NCBI GenBank assembly: GCA_963642705.1
Contig: CAVIHU010000006.1
Location: 33,047 to 97,046 of the forward strand
Length of the DNA stretch: 64,000 nucleotides
Source of the DNA: UBA11524 sp963642705
Lineage (GTDB): Bacteria > Bacillota > Clostridia > Christensenellales > Aristaeellaceae
Reading direction: 5' to 3'
Part shown: positions 52,130-61,256 of the stretch, piece after piece
Layout of the letters: each line of letters begins with the position of its first letter
How positions within the stretch are numbered: position 1 is the first letter of the stretch
Program-made: the position numbers and the translations under genes
Notes under the pieces: model-generated
What the model was told of the DNA's origin: nothing
The model's input: the letters and a program-made list of their open reading frames with translations, nothing else
Databases searched by the model: none

Positions 52130-52567
52130 TCAGATGTCTTCTCCGTCCTCTTCGCCCTCATCGTCGTCGTTGGCCTCGTCCTCCTGCATTCCCTCGAGGG
52201 AGGTCATTTCGCCGGCCATCTTCGTATATTCGCCGTCCGTTTCCTCCGGCAGCATCTGAATTTCGTCCATCGAGCTGACGTCATCCATGTCCGTCAGGCT
52301 GCGCGGATTGACCTGCTCGCCATCGGAATCGGAGGAGTCATCGATCGAGCTGACACTGCCGCCTGCCTGTGCGCTCATTTCCTTCAGGCAGAACAGGCAA
52401 ATATCGCGGCCGGGCAGCGCCGGGTTCTCGTTGCAGATGCTGCACATTTCCACATCATCCTGTCCGCCCTCGCCTTTCATCTCGTGCATGCAGACCTTGC
52501 AGTATTTATCTCCCGGCACTGTGATATAATTCAGTTCGCAGCGCGGGCATTGAATATACTTTTTCAT
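52130..52567 (-). CDS. Zinc-ribbon protein with acidic tail, unknown
   Basis: This 145-residue protein starts MKKYIQCPRCELNYI and has two Cys pairs (CPRC with CKVC), then a second set (CSICNENP with CLFCLKE), likely binding zinc. The C-terminal half is strongly acidic and Ser-rich, with a run of Asp and Glu at the end. Such a fold-plus-acidic-tail layout suggests protein or RNA-polymerase contact, but I know no matching family. The start at 52567 follows GGAGGAGG. It has its own promoter. Confidence 0.72.
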   Translation of the reverse strand: MKKYIQCPRCELNYITVPGDKYCKVCMHEMKGEGGQDDVEMCSICNENPALPGRDICLFCLKEMSAQAGGSVSSIDDSSDSDGEQVNPRSLTDMDDVSSMDEIQMLPEETDGEYTKMAGEMTSLEGMQEDEANDDDEGEEDGEDI

Positions 52568-52667
52568 AAAAGGGAATCCTCCTCCATGTAAACCGCAAGG
52601 CCACATCCGGCTCTGTGGTCAATCTGATGATCTCAATTGAAAACTCGCTGTGTTTTCACGGTGCATG

Positions 52668-52696
52668 ATTATACTACACAGACCGGCGAAGTGCAA
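52668..52696 (-). promoter_or_regulatory. Promoter of the zinc-ribbon gene
   Basis: On the minus strand TTGCAC (52691-52696), a 17-bp spacer and TATAAT (52668-52673). Confidence 0.82.
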
Positions 52697-52733
52697 TAGG
52701 GATTGAATGCAAAATGAAAATTTAGCTGGATTT

Positions 52734-53342
52734 TCACACATTTTCTGTCGGATTGCTGTCTTCAGACAACACCTTGTCCAGCAAGTCGAGCAGTTGCTCG
52801 CGTCCGGAGCCGTCCTCAGACGACCAGCAGATAATTTCCCACGGCTGCACAAGCAGCGCACGGCAAATCGGTGCCAGCTGCTTCTGCCTCGCGCCGCGGC
52901 TGATCTTGTCCGCCTTCGTCGCAATCACAGTAAACGGAATGCCCATCTGCCGCAGGAATGTGTTCATCTGCACATCGTCCGCCGTCGGCTCATGCCGGAT
53001 GTCCACAAGGCACAGCACATGGCGCAGCTCGTCCGATTGCTCAAAATAATCCTGCATCATCCTGCCCCAGCGGAGCTTTTCCTGCTTGTCAACCTTCGCG
53101 AAGCCATAGCCAGGCAGGTCAATCAGGTGGAATGCATCATTAAGTACGAAAGCATTAATCAGCCGTGTTTTGCCGGGCGTCTGCGATGTTTTGGCGAGGT
53201 TGCGGCGATTGCAAAGGCGGTTAATCAGGCTGCTTTTCCCAACATTTGACTTGCCTGCCACGGCAATCTGCGGCAATCCCACGCCTTCAAACGCGCCGTA
53301 CTGCGCCATGGATGTGACAAATTCTGCCTTTTTAATTTCCAA
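52734..53342 (-). CDS. engB: Ribosome biogenesis GTPase EngB/YsxC
   Basis: This 202-residue small GTPase takes part in large-subunit assembly. It has G1 AVAGKSNVGKSSLINRL, G2/switch TSQTPGKTRLIN, G3 LIDLPGYGFAKV and G4 ATKADK. The start overlaps the lon stop by 11 bases, the usual lon-engB pairing in Bacillota. Confidence 0.96.
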   Translation of the reverse strand: MEIKKAEFVTSMAQYGAFEGVGLPQIAVAGKSNVGKSSLINRLCNRRNLAKTSQTPGKTRLINAFVLNDAFHLIDLPGYGFAKVDKQEKLRWGRMMQDYFEQSDELRHVLCLVDIRHEPTADDVQMNTFLRQMGIPFTVIATKADKISRGARQKQLAPICRALLVQPWEIICWSSEDGSGREQLLDLLDKVLSEDSNPTENV

Positions 53343-55683
53343 TGGAGTTGCTCCTTTTCACTGTCGGCATCCGCACGAGTGCCTTTTCCAGCACCTCGCT
53401 GATTTGCTCGACGCAGCAGATGGTGAACTGCTCCAGCACATACTCGGGGATTTCTTCCAGGTCCTTTTTGTTTTCCGCCGGAATGATCAGCATCGTGATA
53501 CCGGCACGGTATGCCGCCAGCGTCTTTTCCTTCAAGCCGCCAATCGGCAGCACACGTCCGCGCAGCGTAATTTCCCCCGTCATGGCGACATCGTTCCTGA
53601 CCGGAATGCCTGTCAGCACGGACACGAGCGCCGTCGTCATCGTTACGCCTGCAGACGGGCCATCCTTGGGCACGGCGCCTTCCGGCACATGGATATGGAT
53701 ATCGAGCTTCTGGTAGAAATCGTCCGCCAGCCCCAGCTCCGCCGAATGTGCACGAACATAGGAGAATGCCGCCTCCGCGGATTCCTTCATCACATCGCCG
53801 AGCTTGCCCGTCAGTTGAAGCGTGCCTTTGCCGGGCATCGTCAGGCATTCCACTTCAAGTATCTCGCCGCCGACAGTCGTGTATGCCAGTCCATTGACAA
53901 CGCCCACACGCGGCTCCTTCTCAGGCATCTCACGCGTAAAGCGCGGCGCACCCAGATACTGTTGCAGCACGTTTTCCGTCACGCTGACCTGCTTCTTATC
54001 CTCATCGAGTATCGTCACCGCCGCCTTGCGGATGACCTTCGCAATTGTCCTTTCGAGCGTACGCACACCTGCCTCGCGCGTATAGCCTTCAATCAGCTTG
54101 CGCATGACGCGGTCATTGACCTTAACGGTGCCTTTCCTCAACCCGTGCTCCTTAATCTGCTTGGGCAACAGGTGGCGCTTGGCGATTTCCAGCTTTTCCT
54201 CCTCGGTGTACGAGGGAACCTCGATGACTTCCATACGATCGAGCAGCGGCTCGGGAATCGTGTCGATGCTGTTCGCGGTTGTGATGAACATAACGTGGCT
54301 CAGGTCGAACGGCAGCTCAAGATAATGGTCACGGAATGCGCTGTTCTGCTCGCCATCAAGTACCTCCAGCATCGCGCTGGCAGGGTCGCCGCGGAAGTCG
54401 TGACTCATCTTGTCGATTTCATCGAACAGGAACACGGGGTTCATCGTGCCTGCCTGCTTCATTCCGGAAATGATGCGTCCGGGAATCGCGCCGACATACG
54501 TCCTGCGGTGACCGCGTATTTCCGCCTCATCGCGTACGCCGCCAAGCGACACCTGCACAAATTTCCGGCCGACTGCCTCTGCGATAGCACGGACAATGGA
54601 CGTTTTGCCGACGCCAGGCGGTCCTACAAAGCACAAAATCGGTCCGCGCATGTCCTGCTTCAGCCGCAGCACTGCCAGATATTCGACGATACGCTCCTTG
54701 ACCTTCTCCAGCCCGTAGTGTTCCTGCCCAAGCACCCTCCACGCCCGTGCGAGATTCAGGTTATCCATTGTTTCCTCGCCCCATGGCAGGTCGAGAATCC
54801 ACTCGATATATGTCCGTGCCATGCCGATTTCCGGCGTGCCGGGCATCATTCGCGACAGGCGTTCGATTTCCTTTTCAACGCGCTGCTTCGCCTCGTCATT
54901 CAGCGGCGTCTTTTCGGCACGTTCGCGCAGCTCCTCGACATCCGTCGCATCAACATCGCCCAACTCAGTCTGAATCGCCTTAATCTGCTCGCGGAGGTAA
55001 TAATTCTTCTGATTCTTATCAATCTGCGTTTTAACGCGCGCCTGTACCTGCTGCTCAACGCTTGCAAGCTCCGTTTCGCGGCTGAGAATCGTGCAAAGCT
55101 TCTCCAGACGACTGCGAACGTCAATCTCTTCCAGAATCTCTTGACGTTCCTCGAGTTTTGCCAGTACATTCGCGGCAATCAAATCTGCAACCTGTCCGGC
55201 ATCCTCAATATCGCGGATGGACGCGACCGTTTCCGGTGCAACGCGCTTGCTGAGCCTGGCGTATTCCTCAAAGGCATCCTTCGCCGTCCGCTGCAGCGCC
55301 GCGTATTCCATGCTGTCCTCCGGCACATCCGCATTCAGCATACGGACACGCCCCATCAGGAACGGATCTCGCTGCGTCAGGCGCATCAATTCACCGCGGA
55401 TTTCGCCCTCTGCCAGCACGCGCAGATTGTCGCCCGGTATATTCATAACCTGTTTGATCGTCGCGATGGTACCATATTGATAGAGATCCTCCAGATCCGG
55501 ATCCTGCTCGTCCTCATCGCGCTGCGCTACCAGAAAGATTTGCTGATTCTGCATCATTGCTTCCTGAAGCGCCGCAACAGATTTGACCCGTGTAACGTCA
55601 AAATGCAAGACCATACGCGGAAATGCCATTTTTCCCTGAAGCGGAAGCACCGGTATGGTCAAATTAGTCTTTTTCCTGGGCAT
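53332..55683 (-). CDS. lon: ATP-dependent protease Lon
   Basis: This 783-residue AAA+ protease has the N-terminal substrate domain (IPVLPLQGKMAFPRMVLHFD), a coiled coil, Walker A CFVGPPGVGKTSIVRA, Walker B FLFDEIDKMS, and the protease domain with catalytic Ser in KDGPSAGVTM and Lys in GGLKEKTLAAYRAG. It degrades damaged and regulatory proteins in the cytoplasm. The ATG at 55683 follows GAGGAGGAGCT. It shares a transcript with engB. Confidence 0.97.
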   Translation of the reverse strand: MPRKKTNLTIPVLPLQGKMAFPRMVLHFDVTRVKSVAALQEAMMQNQQIFLVAQRDEDEQDPDLEDLYQYGTIATIKQVMNIPGDNLRVLAEGEIRGELMRLTQRDPFLMGRVRMLNADVPEDSMEYAALQRTAKDAFEEYARLSKRVAPETVASIRDIEDAGQVADLIAANVLAKLEERQEILEEIDVRSRLEKLCTILSRETELASVEQQVQARVKTQIDKNQKNYYLREQIKAIQTELGDVDATDVEELRERAEKTPLNDEAKQRVEKEIERLSRMMPGTPEIGMARTYIEWILDLPWGEETMDNLNLARAWRVLGQEHYGLEKVKERIVEYLAVLRLKQDMRGPILCFVGPPGVGKTSIVRAIAEAVGRKFVQVSLGGVRDEAEIRGHRRTYVGAIPGRIISGMKQAGTMNPVFLFDEIDKMSHDFRGDPASAMLEVLDGEQNSAFRDHYLELPFDLSHVMFITTANSIDTIPEPLLDRMEVIEVPSYTEEEKLEIAKRHLLPKQIKEHGLRKGTVKVNDRVMRKLIEGYTREAGVRTLERTIAKVIRKAAVTILDEDKKQVSVTENVLQQYLGAPRFTREMPEKEPRVGVVNGLAYTTVGGEILEVECLTMPGKGTLQLTGKLGDVMKESAEAAFSYVRAHSAELGLADDFYQKLDIHIHVPEGAVPKDGPSAGVTMTTALVSVLTGIPVRNDVAMTGEITLRGRVLPIGGLKEKTLAAYRAGITMLIIPAENKKDLEEIPEYVLEQFTICCVEQISEVLEKALVRMPTVKRSNSIGN

Positions 55684-55764
55684 AGCTCCTCCTCGTGAGA
55701 CACGACGCATCTGTTTGATGCAGTGCGCCTCATGTTTCATGCCGGATTATTCCGGCAAACAAAT

Positions 55765-55793
55765 AGTATACATAATCTGGACCGCTTTGGCAA
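55765..55793 (-). promoter_or_regulatory. Promoter of lon
   Basis: On the minus strand TTGCCA (55788-55793), a 17-bp spacer and TATACT (55765-55770). A small perfect hairpin (GCCGGA-TTAT-TCCGGC, 55741-55756) lies at the predicted 5' end of the mRNA. Confidence 0.75.
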
Positions 55794-55852
55794 GCACCAA
55801 TGTGCTGTCAGCAGATGTTTTACAGGAAAAACACACGAAATCAGCATGCCGA

Positions 55853-55881
55853 TTGACGGGAGCTGAAAAAACATGTATAAT
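55853..55881 (+). promoter_or_regulatory. Promoter of mtnN
   Basis: TTGACG (55853-55858), a 17-bp spacer and TATAAT (55876-55881), 34 bases before the start. Confidence 0.85.
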
Positions 55882-55915
55882 CGTCCTGTTCCAATAAATG
55901 ACGGAGGAAATCACA

Positions 55916-56599
55916 ATGGTTGGATTAATCGGTGCCATGTCCGTTGAGGTCGAGGCTCTTGCAGAAAAAATGGAATCGCGTCAGACAACGCAAATCGGGA
56001 TGGATACATTCACCAGCGGCAAACTGTTCGGGCAGGATGCTGTGGTCGCCGTGTGCGGTCCAGGCAAGGTCAATGCCGCCGTGTGCGCCCAGAAGATGAT
56101 CACCGCTTTCAAGCCCCGCTGGATTTTGAACCTCGGCGTGGCGGGTGCCGGTGCAGACGGCATCTCCATCGGCGACCTTGTCATCGCAACCGCGGCCGTC
56201 CAGCACGACATGGATACCTCCCCCATCGGCGACCCGGTCGGATTCGTCAGCAAGGTGAACCTGATCGAGTTTTCCTGCGATGAAGCGCTGCGCAATCAGC
56301 TTGTTGCCGCCGCCAGGCGCGCCGGATTGACCGTGCACGAGGGCATCATCGCAACCGGCGACCAGTTCATCCAGAACGGCGAACGCCGCGCAGCGATTCA
56401 CGAACGTTTCCATTCATTGGCAGTCGAGATGGAAGGCGGTGCTGTTGCGCATGCGTGCTACATGAACGGCGTACCGTTCGGCATTCTCCGTTCCATCAGC
56501 GACCAGGCGGACGGTCAGAGCAACATGGACTATCCAACCTTCACGAAGCTGGCAGCGGCACATTCCCAGCAGGTCGTCGAGGAACTGCTCCGTGGCTGA
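55916..56599 (+). CDS. mtnN: 5'-methylthioadenosine/S-adenosylhomocysteine nucleosidase
   Basis: This 227-residue nucleosidase removes adenine from MTA and SAH, recycling by-products of SAM use. It has the start MVGLIGAMSVEVEAL with catalytic Glu, LNLGVAGAG, VEMEGGAVAHACYMNGVPF and the catalytic Asp in RSISDQADG. The start at 55916 follows ACGGAGG. Monocistronic, between the lon promoter and a terminator. Confidence 0.95.
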   Translation: MVGLIGAMSVEVEALAEKMESRQTTQIGMDTFTSGKLFGQDAVVAVCGPGKVNAAVCAQKMITAFKPRWILNLGVAGAGADGISIGDLVIATAAVQHDMDTSPIGDPVGFVSKVNLIEFSCDEALRNQLVAAARRAGLTVHEGIIATGDQFIQNGERRAAIHERFHSLAVEMEGGAVAHACYMNGVPFGILRSISDQADGQSNMDYPTFTKLAAAHSQQVVEELLRG

Positions 56600-56611
56600 T
56601 TGCCCACATCA

Positions 56612-56660
56612 AACAGACTCACACGAAGGATTTTCTCCTCGTATGAGCCTGTTTTTATTT
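56612..56660 (+). terminator. Terminator after mtnN
   Basis: An imperfect long stem (AACAG-ACTCA-ACGA against TCGT-TGAG-CTGTT) is followed by TTTTTATTTTT. It overlaps the stop region of the convergent ttdB gene. Confidence 0.75.
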
Positions 56661-57212
56661 TTGCAATCCTGTAAGATATTCCTGCTGTCCCAGCACAAAC
56701 GCATCCTGTCCGTAGCAATCCGCCGCGACAACAAGCGGAAGCTCATTGAGCGTCAACCGCTTGACGGATTCCGGTCCCAAATCATCCCAGCAGACAACCT
56801 CCAGTGCTGTCACGCATTCCGCCATAAGCGCCGCCGCGCCGCCAACCGCTGCAAAGTAGACCGCCGGATATTCCTGCATGGCCTGCATGACGCTTTGTGA
56901 GCGGCTTCCCTTGCCGATCATGCCGCGCAACCCGTGCTTGAGCAGCGTCGGCGTCGATGAGTCCATTCGCGTGGAGGTCGTCGGACCAATGGAGCCGACC
57001 GGCTTGCCCGGAGGTGTCGGCGTAGGACCGGCGTAGTAGATGACCTGTCCGTCCAACTCAACCGGCAACGGCTTGCCTTCTGCAAGCAGCGCCATCATCC
57101 GCAGATGCGCCGCGTCACGTGCAGTATACACAACGCCTGACAGCAGCACGTGCTCTCCCGCATGAAGCGATCTGACATCTTCCTCGGTCAGCGGAGTTAT
57201 TAATTTGCGCAT
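56655..57212 (-). CDS. ttdB: Fumarate hydratase / L-tartrate dehydratase beta subunit
   Basis: This 185-residue C-terminal subunit of class I (iron-sulfur) fumarase starts MRKLITPLTEEDVRSLHAGE and has YYAGPTPTPPGKPVGSIGPTTSTRMD, MIGKGSRSQ and FAAVGGAAALMA. With the alpha subunit it hydrates fumarate to malate. GGAGGAGCAGA precedes the start at 57212, 11 bases after ttdA. The oxygen-sensitive cluster fits an anaerobe. Fumarate versus tartrate as substrate cannot be told. Confidence 0.92.
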   Translation of the reverse strand: MRKLITPLTEEDVRSLHAGEHVLLSGVVYTARDAAHLRMMALLAEGKPLPVELDGQVIYYAGPTPTPPGKPVGSIGPTTSTRMDSSTPTLLKHGLRGMIGKGSRSQSVMQAMQEYPAVYFAAVGGAAALMAECVTALEVVCWDDLGPESVKRLTLNELPLVVAADCYGQDAFVLGQQEYLTGLQK

Positions 57213-57223
57213 TCTGCTCCTCC

Positions 57224-58063
57224 TTACAGTACGGCAGACGCATGGCGCGTCACATGACAGCTGACATTGACAGCAACCGGCAATCCGGCAATATGCGTCG
57301 GCGCAGCGATGATGTGCAGTCCGAGACACGTTGTCCTGCCGCCGAGACCCTGCGGACCAATACCCGTTTTATTGATGAGCGAAAGCAGCTCATCCTCCAG
57401 CGCAGCATAATACGGGTCATCGTTCTTCCTGCCGATCGGAAGCATCAGCGCACGCTTCGCATTCTCCGCGACCTGCTCGAAATCGCCGCCAATGCCAATG
57501 CCCAGAATCATCGGCGGGCACGGATTCGCACCAGCCGCCCTGACCGTATCCACCACGAACTGCCGAACGCCGTCAACGCCCGATGCCGGTGTCAGCATCT
57601 GAAGTCGGCTCATGTTCTCGCTGCCGAAGCCTTTCGGCGCAACCGTCAGCGTCAGCGTATCGCCCGGCACAAGGCGCACATGCAGCACTGCCGGCGTGTT
57701 GTCCTTCGTGTTGACGCGGCGGAGCGGGTCGCCGACAACGCTTTTGCGAAGCAGCCCGTCCGTATAGCCGCGGCGGACACCCTCATTGATTGCCGCCGTG
57801 AAGTCCCCCTCTATATGCACATCCTGCCCGACGTCCGCAAACACTACCGCCATGCCGGTATCCTGACAGATGGGCATCTGCGTGCTCCGCGCAATCTGCT
57901 CATTCTTCGCCAGCAGCGACAGCAGCTCCTTTGCAGGTTTAAACGGCTCTTCCTCAAGCGCCGCATGAAGCGCACAGGCGACATCCTCCGGGAGATTGCG
58001 GTTTGCTTCGACACACAGCCGTGCGATGACATCCGCAATTGCCTGCGCATTGATTGTCCTCAT
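57224..58063 (-). CDS. ttdA: Fumarate hydratase / L-tartrate dehydratase alpha subunit
   Basis: This 279-residue catalytic subunit carries the 4Fe-4S cluster. It has MPICQDTGMAVVFADVG with the first cluster Cys, GFGSENMSRLQMLTP, the second Cys in GANPCPPMILGIGIGGDFE and the third in GGRTTCLGLHI. The ATG overlaps the rsmI stop (ATGA), so it belongs to the chain valS-folC-rsmH-rsmI-ttdA-ttdB. Confidence 0.93.
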   Translation of the reverse strand: MRTINAQAIADVIARLCVEANRNLPEDVACALHAALEEEPFKPAKELLSLLAKNEQIARSTQMPICQDTGMAVVFADVGQDVHIEGDFTAAINEGVRRGYTDGLLRKSVVGDPLRRVNTKDNTPAVLHVRLVPGDTLTLTVAPKGFGSENMSRLQMLTPASGVDGVRQFVVDTVRAAGANPCPPMILGIGIGGDFEQVAENAKRALMLPIGRKNDDPYYAALEDELLSLINKTGIGPQGLGGRTTCLGLHIIAAPTHIAGLPVAVNVSCHVTRHASAVL

Positions 58064-58932
58064 TCGTCCTCATCCTCCGCAAACAGCTTCTTCAGGCGGA
58101 GCGCTGCCGCCTTGACCGCATTTTTCTTCTCGCCGCTGAGTATCAGTTCATTCTGTGCATCCCGAAGCGACAGCTCCTGTGCAAGCATCGCGTCAACCAG
58201 TCTCGCTTCGAGCGACTGCGCTGGGCTGACCGGTGCTTTTTCCGGAAGCCGTACCTCATGGAAATCCAGGATCAGGCAATATTCGCCTTTTTCAGCCTTC
58301 GGATTGCTCTTAAGGTGCGCAAGCACGTCCGATGCTTCGCCGCGAATCGTCTTTTCGTGCAGCTTCGTCAGGTCGCATGACGCGCTGATTCTGCAGCCCG
58401 GCAGCGTTTCACTGATGACCTCCACCAGTTCGATCACGCGGAACGGCGACTCATGCACCGCTGCAATTTTGACATGTTTCGCCATGCTCAGCAGCTTTTC
58501 GCGCAGTTCCTTCTTTTCACGCGGCAGAAAGCCGAAAAAAGCGAACTCGCGCGTATCGAAGCCGCTGACGGACAGTGCGCTGATAGCTGCGCAGCAGCCG
58601 GGCACGGCAAGCACCTCGATGTTTCGCTCCACGCACGCCTTCACCAACGCATACCCCGGGTCGGAAATGCACGGCGTACCGGCATCAGTCGTCAGCGCCA
58701 CGTCCATCTGCTCGGCAAGCATTCTGTCTGCCAGCTGTACGCCCTTCGCATCCTCATTGTGTTGATGGCAGGACGTCAATGGCGTATCGATGTCAAAAAC
58801 AGTCAGCAGCTTTTTCGTGACGCGCGTGTCCTCCGCAGCAATCAGCGCAACCCTTCGCAGCGTATCGATGGCACGAGGCGTCATGTCGCTCAAATTGCCG
58901 ATCGGTGTGCCCACAACATACAGCGTCGGCAT
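58060..58932 (-). CDS. rsmI: 16S rRNA 2'-O-ribose C1402 methyltransferase
   Basis: This 290-residue methyltransferase of the tetrapyrrole-methylase fold modifies C1402 in the ribosomal decoding site. It has LYVVGTPIGNLSDMTPRAI, AAEDTRVTKKLL, DAGTPCISDPGY, VPGCCAAISALSVSGF and FFGFLPREKK. RsmH, which modifies the same nucleotide at the base, is encoded directly upstream with no gap, a neat functional pairing. Confidence 0.95.
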   Translation of the reverse strand: MPTLYVVGTPIGNLSDMTPRAIDTLRRVALIAAEDTRVTKKLLTVFDIDTPLTSCHQHNEDAKGVQLADRMLAEQMDVALTTDAGTPCISDPGYALVKACVERNIEVLAVPGCCAAISALSVSGFDTREFAFFGFLPREKKELREKLLSMAKHVKIAAVHESPFRVIELVEVISETLPGCRISASCDLTKLHEKTIRGEASDVLAHLKSNPKAEKGEYCLILDFHEVRLPEKAPVSPAQSLEARLVDAMLAQELSLRDAQNELILSGEKKNAVKAAALRLKKLFAEDEDE

Positions 58933-59880
58933 TTACCTCACCTCCAGCTTTTCTGCCACGCGGAGCTTAGCAGATCGCGCACGCGGATTCCGCTCAATCT
59001 CCTCCCTGGACGGAGCAACCGCGCCGTGCGCAAGGATTCGGACAACCGGCTTCTTTCCGCACGTGCAAATCGGCGCTTTCGGCGGACATGTGCACGGATT
59101 CTGCAGCCGCTGGAAGCAGCGCTTGACAATCCTGTCTTCGAGCGAATGGAACGTGATAACGAGCATCCTTCCGCCAGGCTTCAGACAGTCAACAAAATCG
59201 CACACTGCCCGATCAAGCGGATCAAGCTCATCATTGACCGCAATGCGGATCGCCTGAAACGTCCGCCGTGCAGGATGACCCTCATCCTTGCGCCGGACAG
59301 CCTTCGGGATCGCCGCATCAACCGCATGCACGAGGTCAAATGTCGTCTCCATCGGTTTGATTTTCCGGTGCTCGCAGATCATCGCTGCAATGCGCGCCGC
59401 CCATTTTTCCTCGCCGTAATCGCGGATGATGCGGCAAAGCTCCTGTTCGTCCGCAGTATTGAGCAGCTCAGCAGCCGTCATGCCGTTACTGACATCCATA
59501 CGCATGTCCAGCGGCGCATCCTCATGATAGGAAAATCCGCGTTCGCCGCAGTCAAGCTGCGGTGAGGATACGCCGAGGTCGAGCAGGACACCATCCAGTC
59601 CATTCGGTGCGTCTGCTTCCGACAGCAGCTTTTTTCCGTCATGAAAATTCCCGTGGATGGCATGAAAATTCCGGAACGATTGAAGGCGCTCTGTCGCTGC
59701 CTGAATCGCCGTCATATCGCGATCAAGTCCGTAGAGCGTCGCCGTACCGCCGGATGCTTTCAGTATTGCGCCGCTATGTCCGCCGCCGCCGAGCGTCCCA
59801 TCGCAGTAAACGCCGTCCGGATTCACTGCCATCCATTCCAGCACTTCCTGCAGCAGAACAGGTTCGTGGACAAACTCCAT
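58933..59880 (-). CDS. rsmH: 16S rRNA N4-cytosine C1402 methyltransferase
   Basis: This 315-residue SAM-dependent enzyme (MraW) has the start MEFVHEPVLLQEVLEWM, CDGTLGGGGHSGAIL, LYGLDRDMTAIQAA, VLLDLGVSSPQLD, ERGFSYHEDAPLDMRMD and ITFHSLEDRIVKRCF. AAGGAGGACACC precedes the start at 59880. In most Bacillota it lies between mraZ and ftsL; here it has been moved out of the division cluster to sit next to rsmI. Confidence 0.96.
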   Translation of the reverse strand: MEFVHEPVLLQEVLEWMAVNPDGVYCDGTLGGGGHSGAILKASGGTATLYGLDRDMTAIQAATERLQSFRNFHAIHGNFHDGKKLLSEADAPNGLDGVLLDLGVSSPQLDCGERGFSYHEDAPLDMRMDVSNGMTAAELLNTADEQELCRIIRDYGEEKWAARIAAMICEHRKIKPMETTFDLVHAVDAAIPKAVRRKDEGHPARRTFQAIRIAVNDELDPLDRAVCDFVDCLKPGGRMLVITFHSLEDRIVKRCFQRLQNPCTCPPKAPICTCGKKPVVRILAHGAVAPSREEIERNPRARSAKLRVAEKLEVR

Positions 59881-59893
59881 GGTGTCCTCCTTC

Positions 59894-61177
59894 TTATTCA
59901 CGCCAGGGGAGCCCGAGCGCTGTTCTCAGGCTACCTGCAAAATACAGCGACCCTGCCGCCACAATGACTGCCTCATCGCCAGCCAGCTTCTTCGCCGCTT
60001 CAATGCCATCTGCAAGCGATGATGATGCCTGCGCGGACGCGCCGTGCTGCCGGAACGCCGATGCGTATTCCTCAGCATCAAGTGCACGCGGATTGTCGGG
60101 CGTAACCGTCACAATCTCGCGGCTGATTGCGCAGAAGTCGTGCAGCATGTTCTCCTGCAGCTTATCCGCCAGCACGCCTGTCAGCAGGATTTTGCGCCTG
60201 TCCGGCAGATATTTCTCCGTGAACTGCCGCAGCGCATGTACCCCCTGCGGATTATGTGCGCCGTCGATCAGGATGTTGCCGCACCATTCCAGCCGAGCCG
60301 GCCATCGCACCGATGACAGTCCCGCATAGACTGCGCTGTCCGGAATGTTCCAGCCCTGACGCACCAGTTCCTCAACCACTGCCAGTGCGCTCATGGTGTT
60401 TTCCAGCTGATGCTCACCCGGCAGCGAAAGATGGATATTCGGCCAATCCTTCGATAGCCGGTAGCTGACGGTCGACCCGTGCGCATCGCATGCAGCCGAC
60501 AGGATGCTGTCTCGACTGAGCTGATGCAACGGTGCATGCTTCTCCTGCGCAGTCTGTGCAAACACCTGCCGGACACCGATTTCCGCCGGATGACAGATAA
60601 CAGGCGTGTTTTCCTTGATGATGCCGGCTTTTTCCGCAGCAATCTTTTCAAGCGTATCGCCCAGATACGCCATGTGGTCGAGCCCGATGGCGGCAATCGC
60701 GCAGACAATCGGCTTGACAATGTTCGTGGGGTCTTTGCGGCCACCCATGCCGACCTCGATAATCGCGACGTCGCACTGCTCGCCTTCAAATGCCGCGAGT
60801 GCCAGCGCAGTGCCCATCTCGAACGGCGTGACAAAGCTGCCGGATGCGCGTAGCTTTTCCGCAGCCGAAACGAGCGGATTGCCGTAGCGGACAAGCTGTT
60901 CCTCATTCATCGGACAACCGTCAATGCGGATGCGCTCCTCGTATGCCTGCAGGAACGGCGATGTATACAGCCCTGTCCGGCAACCGGCATGGCGGAGAAT
61001 ACTCTCCAGCATGGCGCATGTGCTGCCCTTTCCGTTCGTTCCTGCAACGTGAATCACAGGAACCGTCATTGAAACATGCATTTCTTTCAGCAGCCCGAGC
61101 ACATTCTGAAAGCCGTTTTTGCTGCCCGTTGCATAGCTGCCGTGAATTGCCTCTACAACCTGCGCACCGCTTAACAT
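59894..61177 (-). CDS. folC: Folylpolyglutamate / dihydrofolate synthase
   Basis: This 427-residue Mur-ligase-family enzyme adds glutamates to folates. It has the ATP motif IHVAGTNGKGSTCAMLESIL, GLYTSPFL, IIEVGMGGRKDPTN, the GLDHMAYLGDTLEKIAAEKAGI block and LIDGAHNPQGVHALR. The start at 61177 follows GAGGGAATAG. valS followed by folC is a common order in Bacillota. Confidence 0.94.
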   Translation of the reverse strand: MLSGAQVVEAIHGSYATGSKNGFQNVLGLLKEMHVSMTVPVIHVAGTNGKGSTCAMLESILRHAGCRTGLYTSPFLQAYEERIRIDGCPMNEEQLVRYGNPLVSAAEKLRASGSFVTPFEMGTALALAAFEGEQCDVAIIEVGMGGRKDPTNIVKPIVCAIAAIGLDHMAYLGDTLEKIAAEKAGIIKENTPVICHPAEIGVRQVFAQTAQEKHAPLHQLSRDSILSAACDAHGSTVSYRLSKDWPNIHLSLPGEHQLENTMSALAVVEELVRQGWNIPDSAVYAGLSSVRWPARLEWCGNILIDGAHNPQGVHALRQFTEKYLPDRRKILLTGVLADKLQENMLHDFCAISREIVTVTPDNPRALDAEEYASAFRQHGASAQASSSLADGIEAAKKLAGDEAVIVAAGSLYFAGSLRTALGLPWRE

Positions 61178-61210
61178 GCAGTCTATTCCCTCTTTGGATG
61201 AAATTGAGAT

Positions 61211-61252
61211 ACACCCGTAGGCACCGAAAACGACACCTGCGGGTGTTTTTTT
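61211..61252 (+). terminator. Hairpin with T run between valS and folC, plus-strand oriented
   Basis: ACACCCG (61211-61217) pairs with CGGGTGT (61240-61246), with an inner AGG/CCT, followed by T7 on the plus strand. The genes here run on the minus strand, where no T run follows, so it fits a terminator of antisense transcripts. Confidence 0.6.
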
Positions 61253-61256
61253 CTGA

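Noticed and set aside
53170..55698. An 842-codon open frame antisense to lon
   Set aside because: It mirrors the Lon coding frame, with low-complexity His/Arg/Leu content. No independent support.
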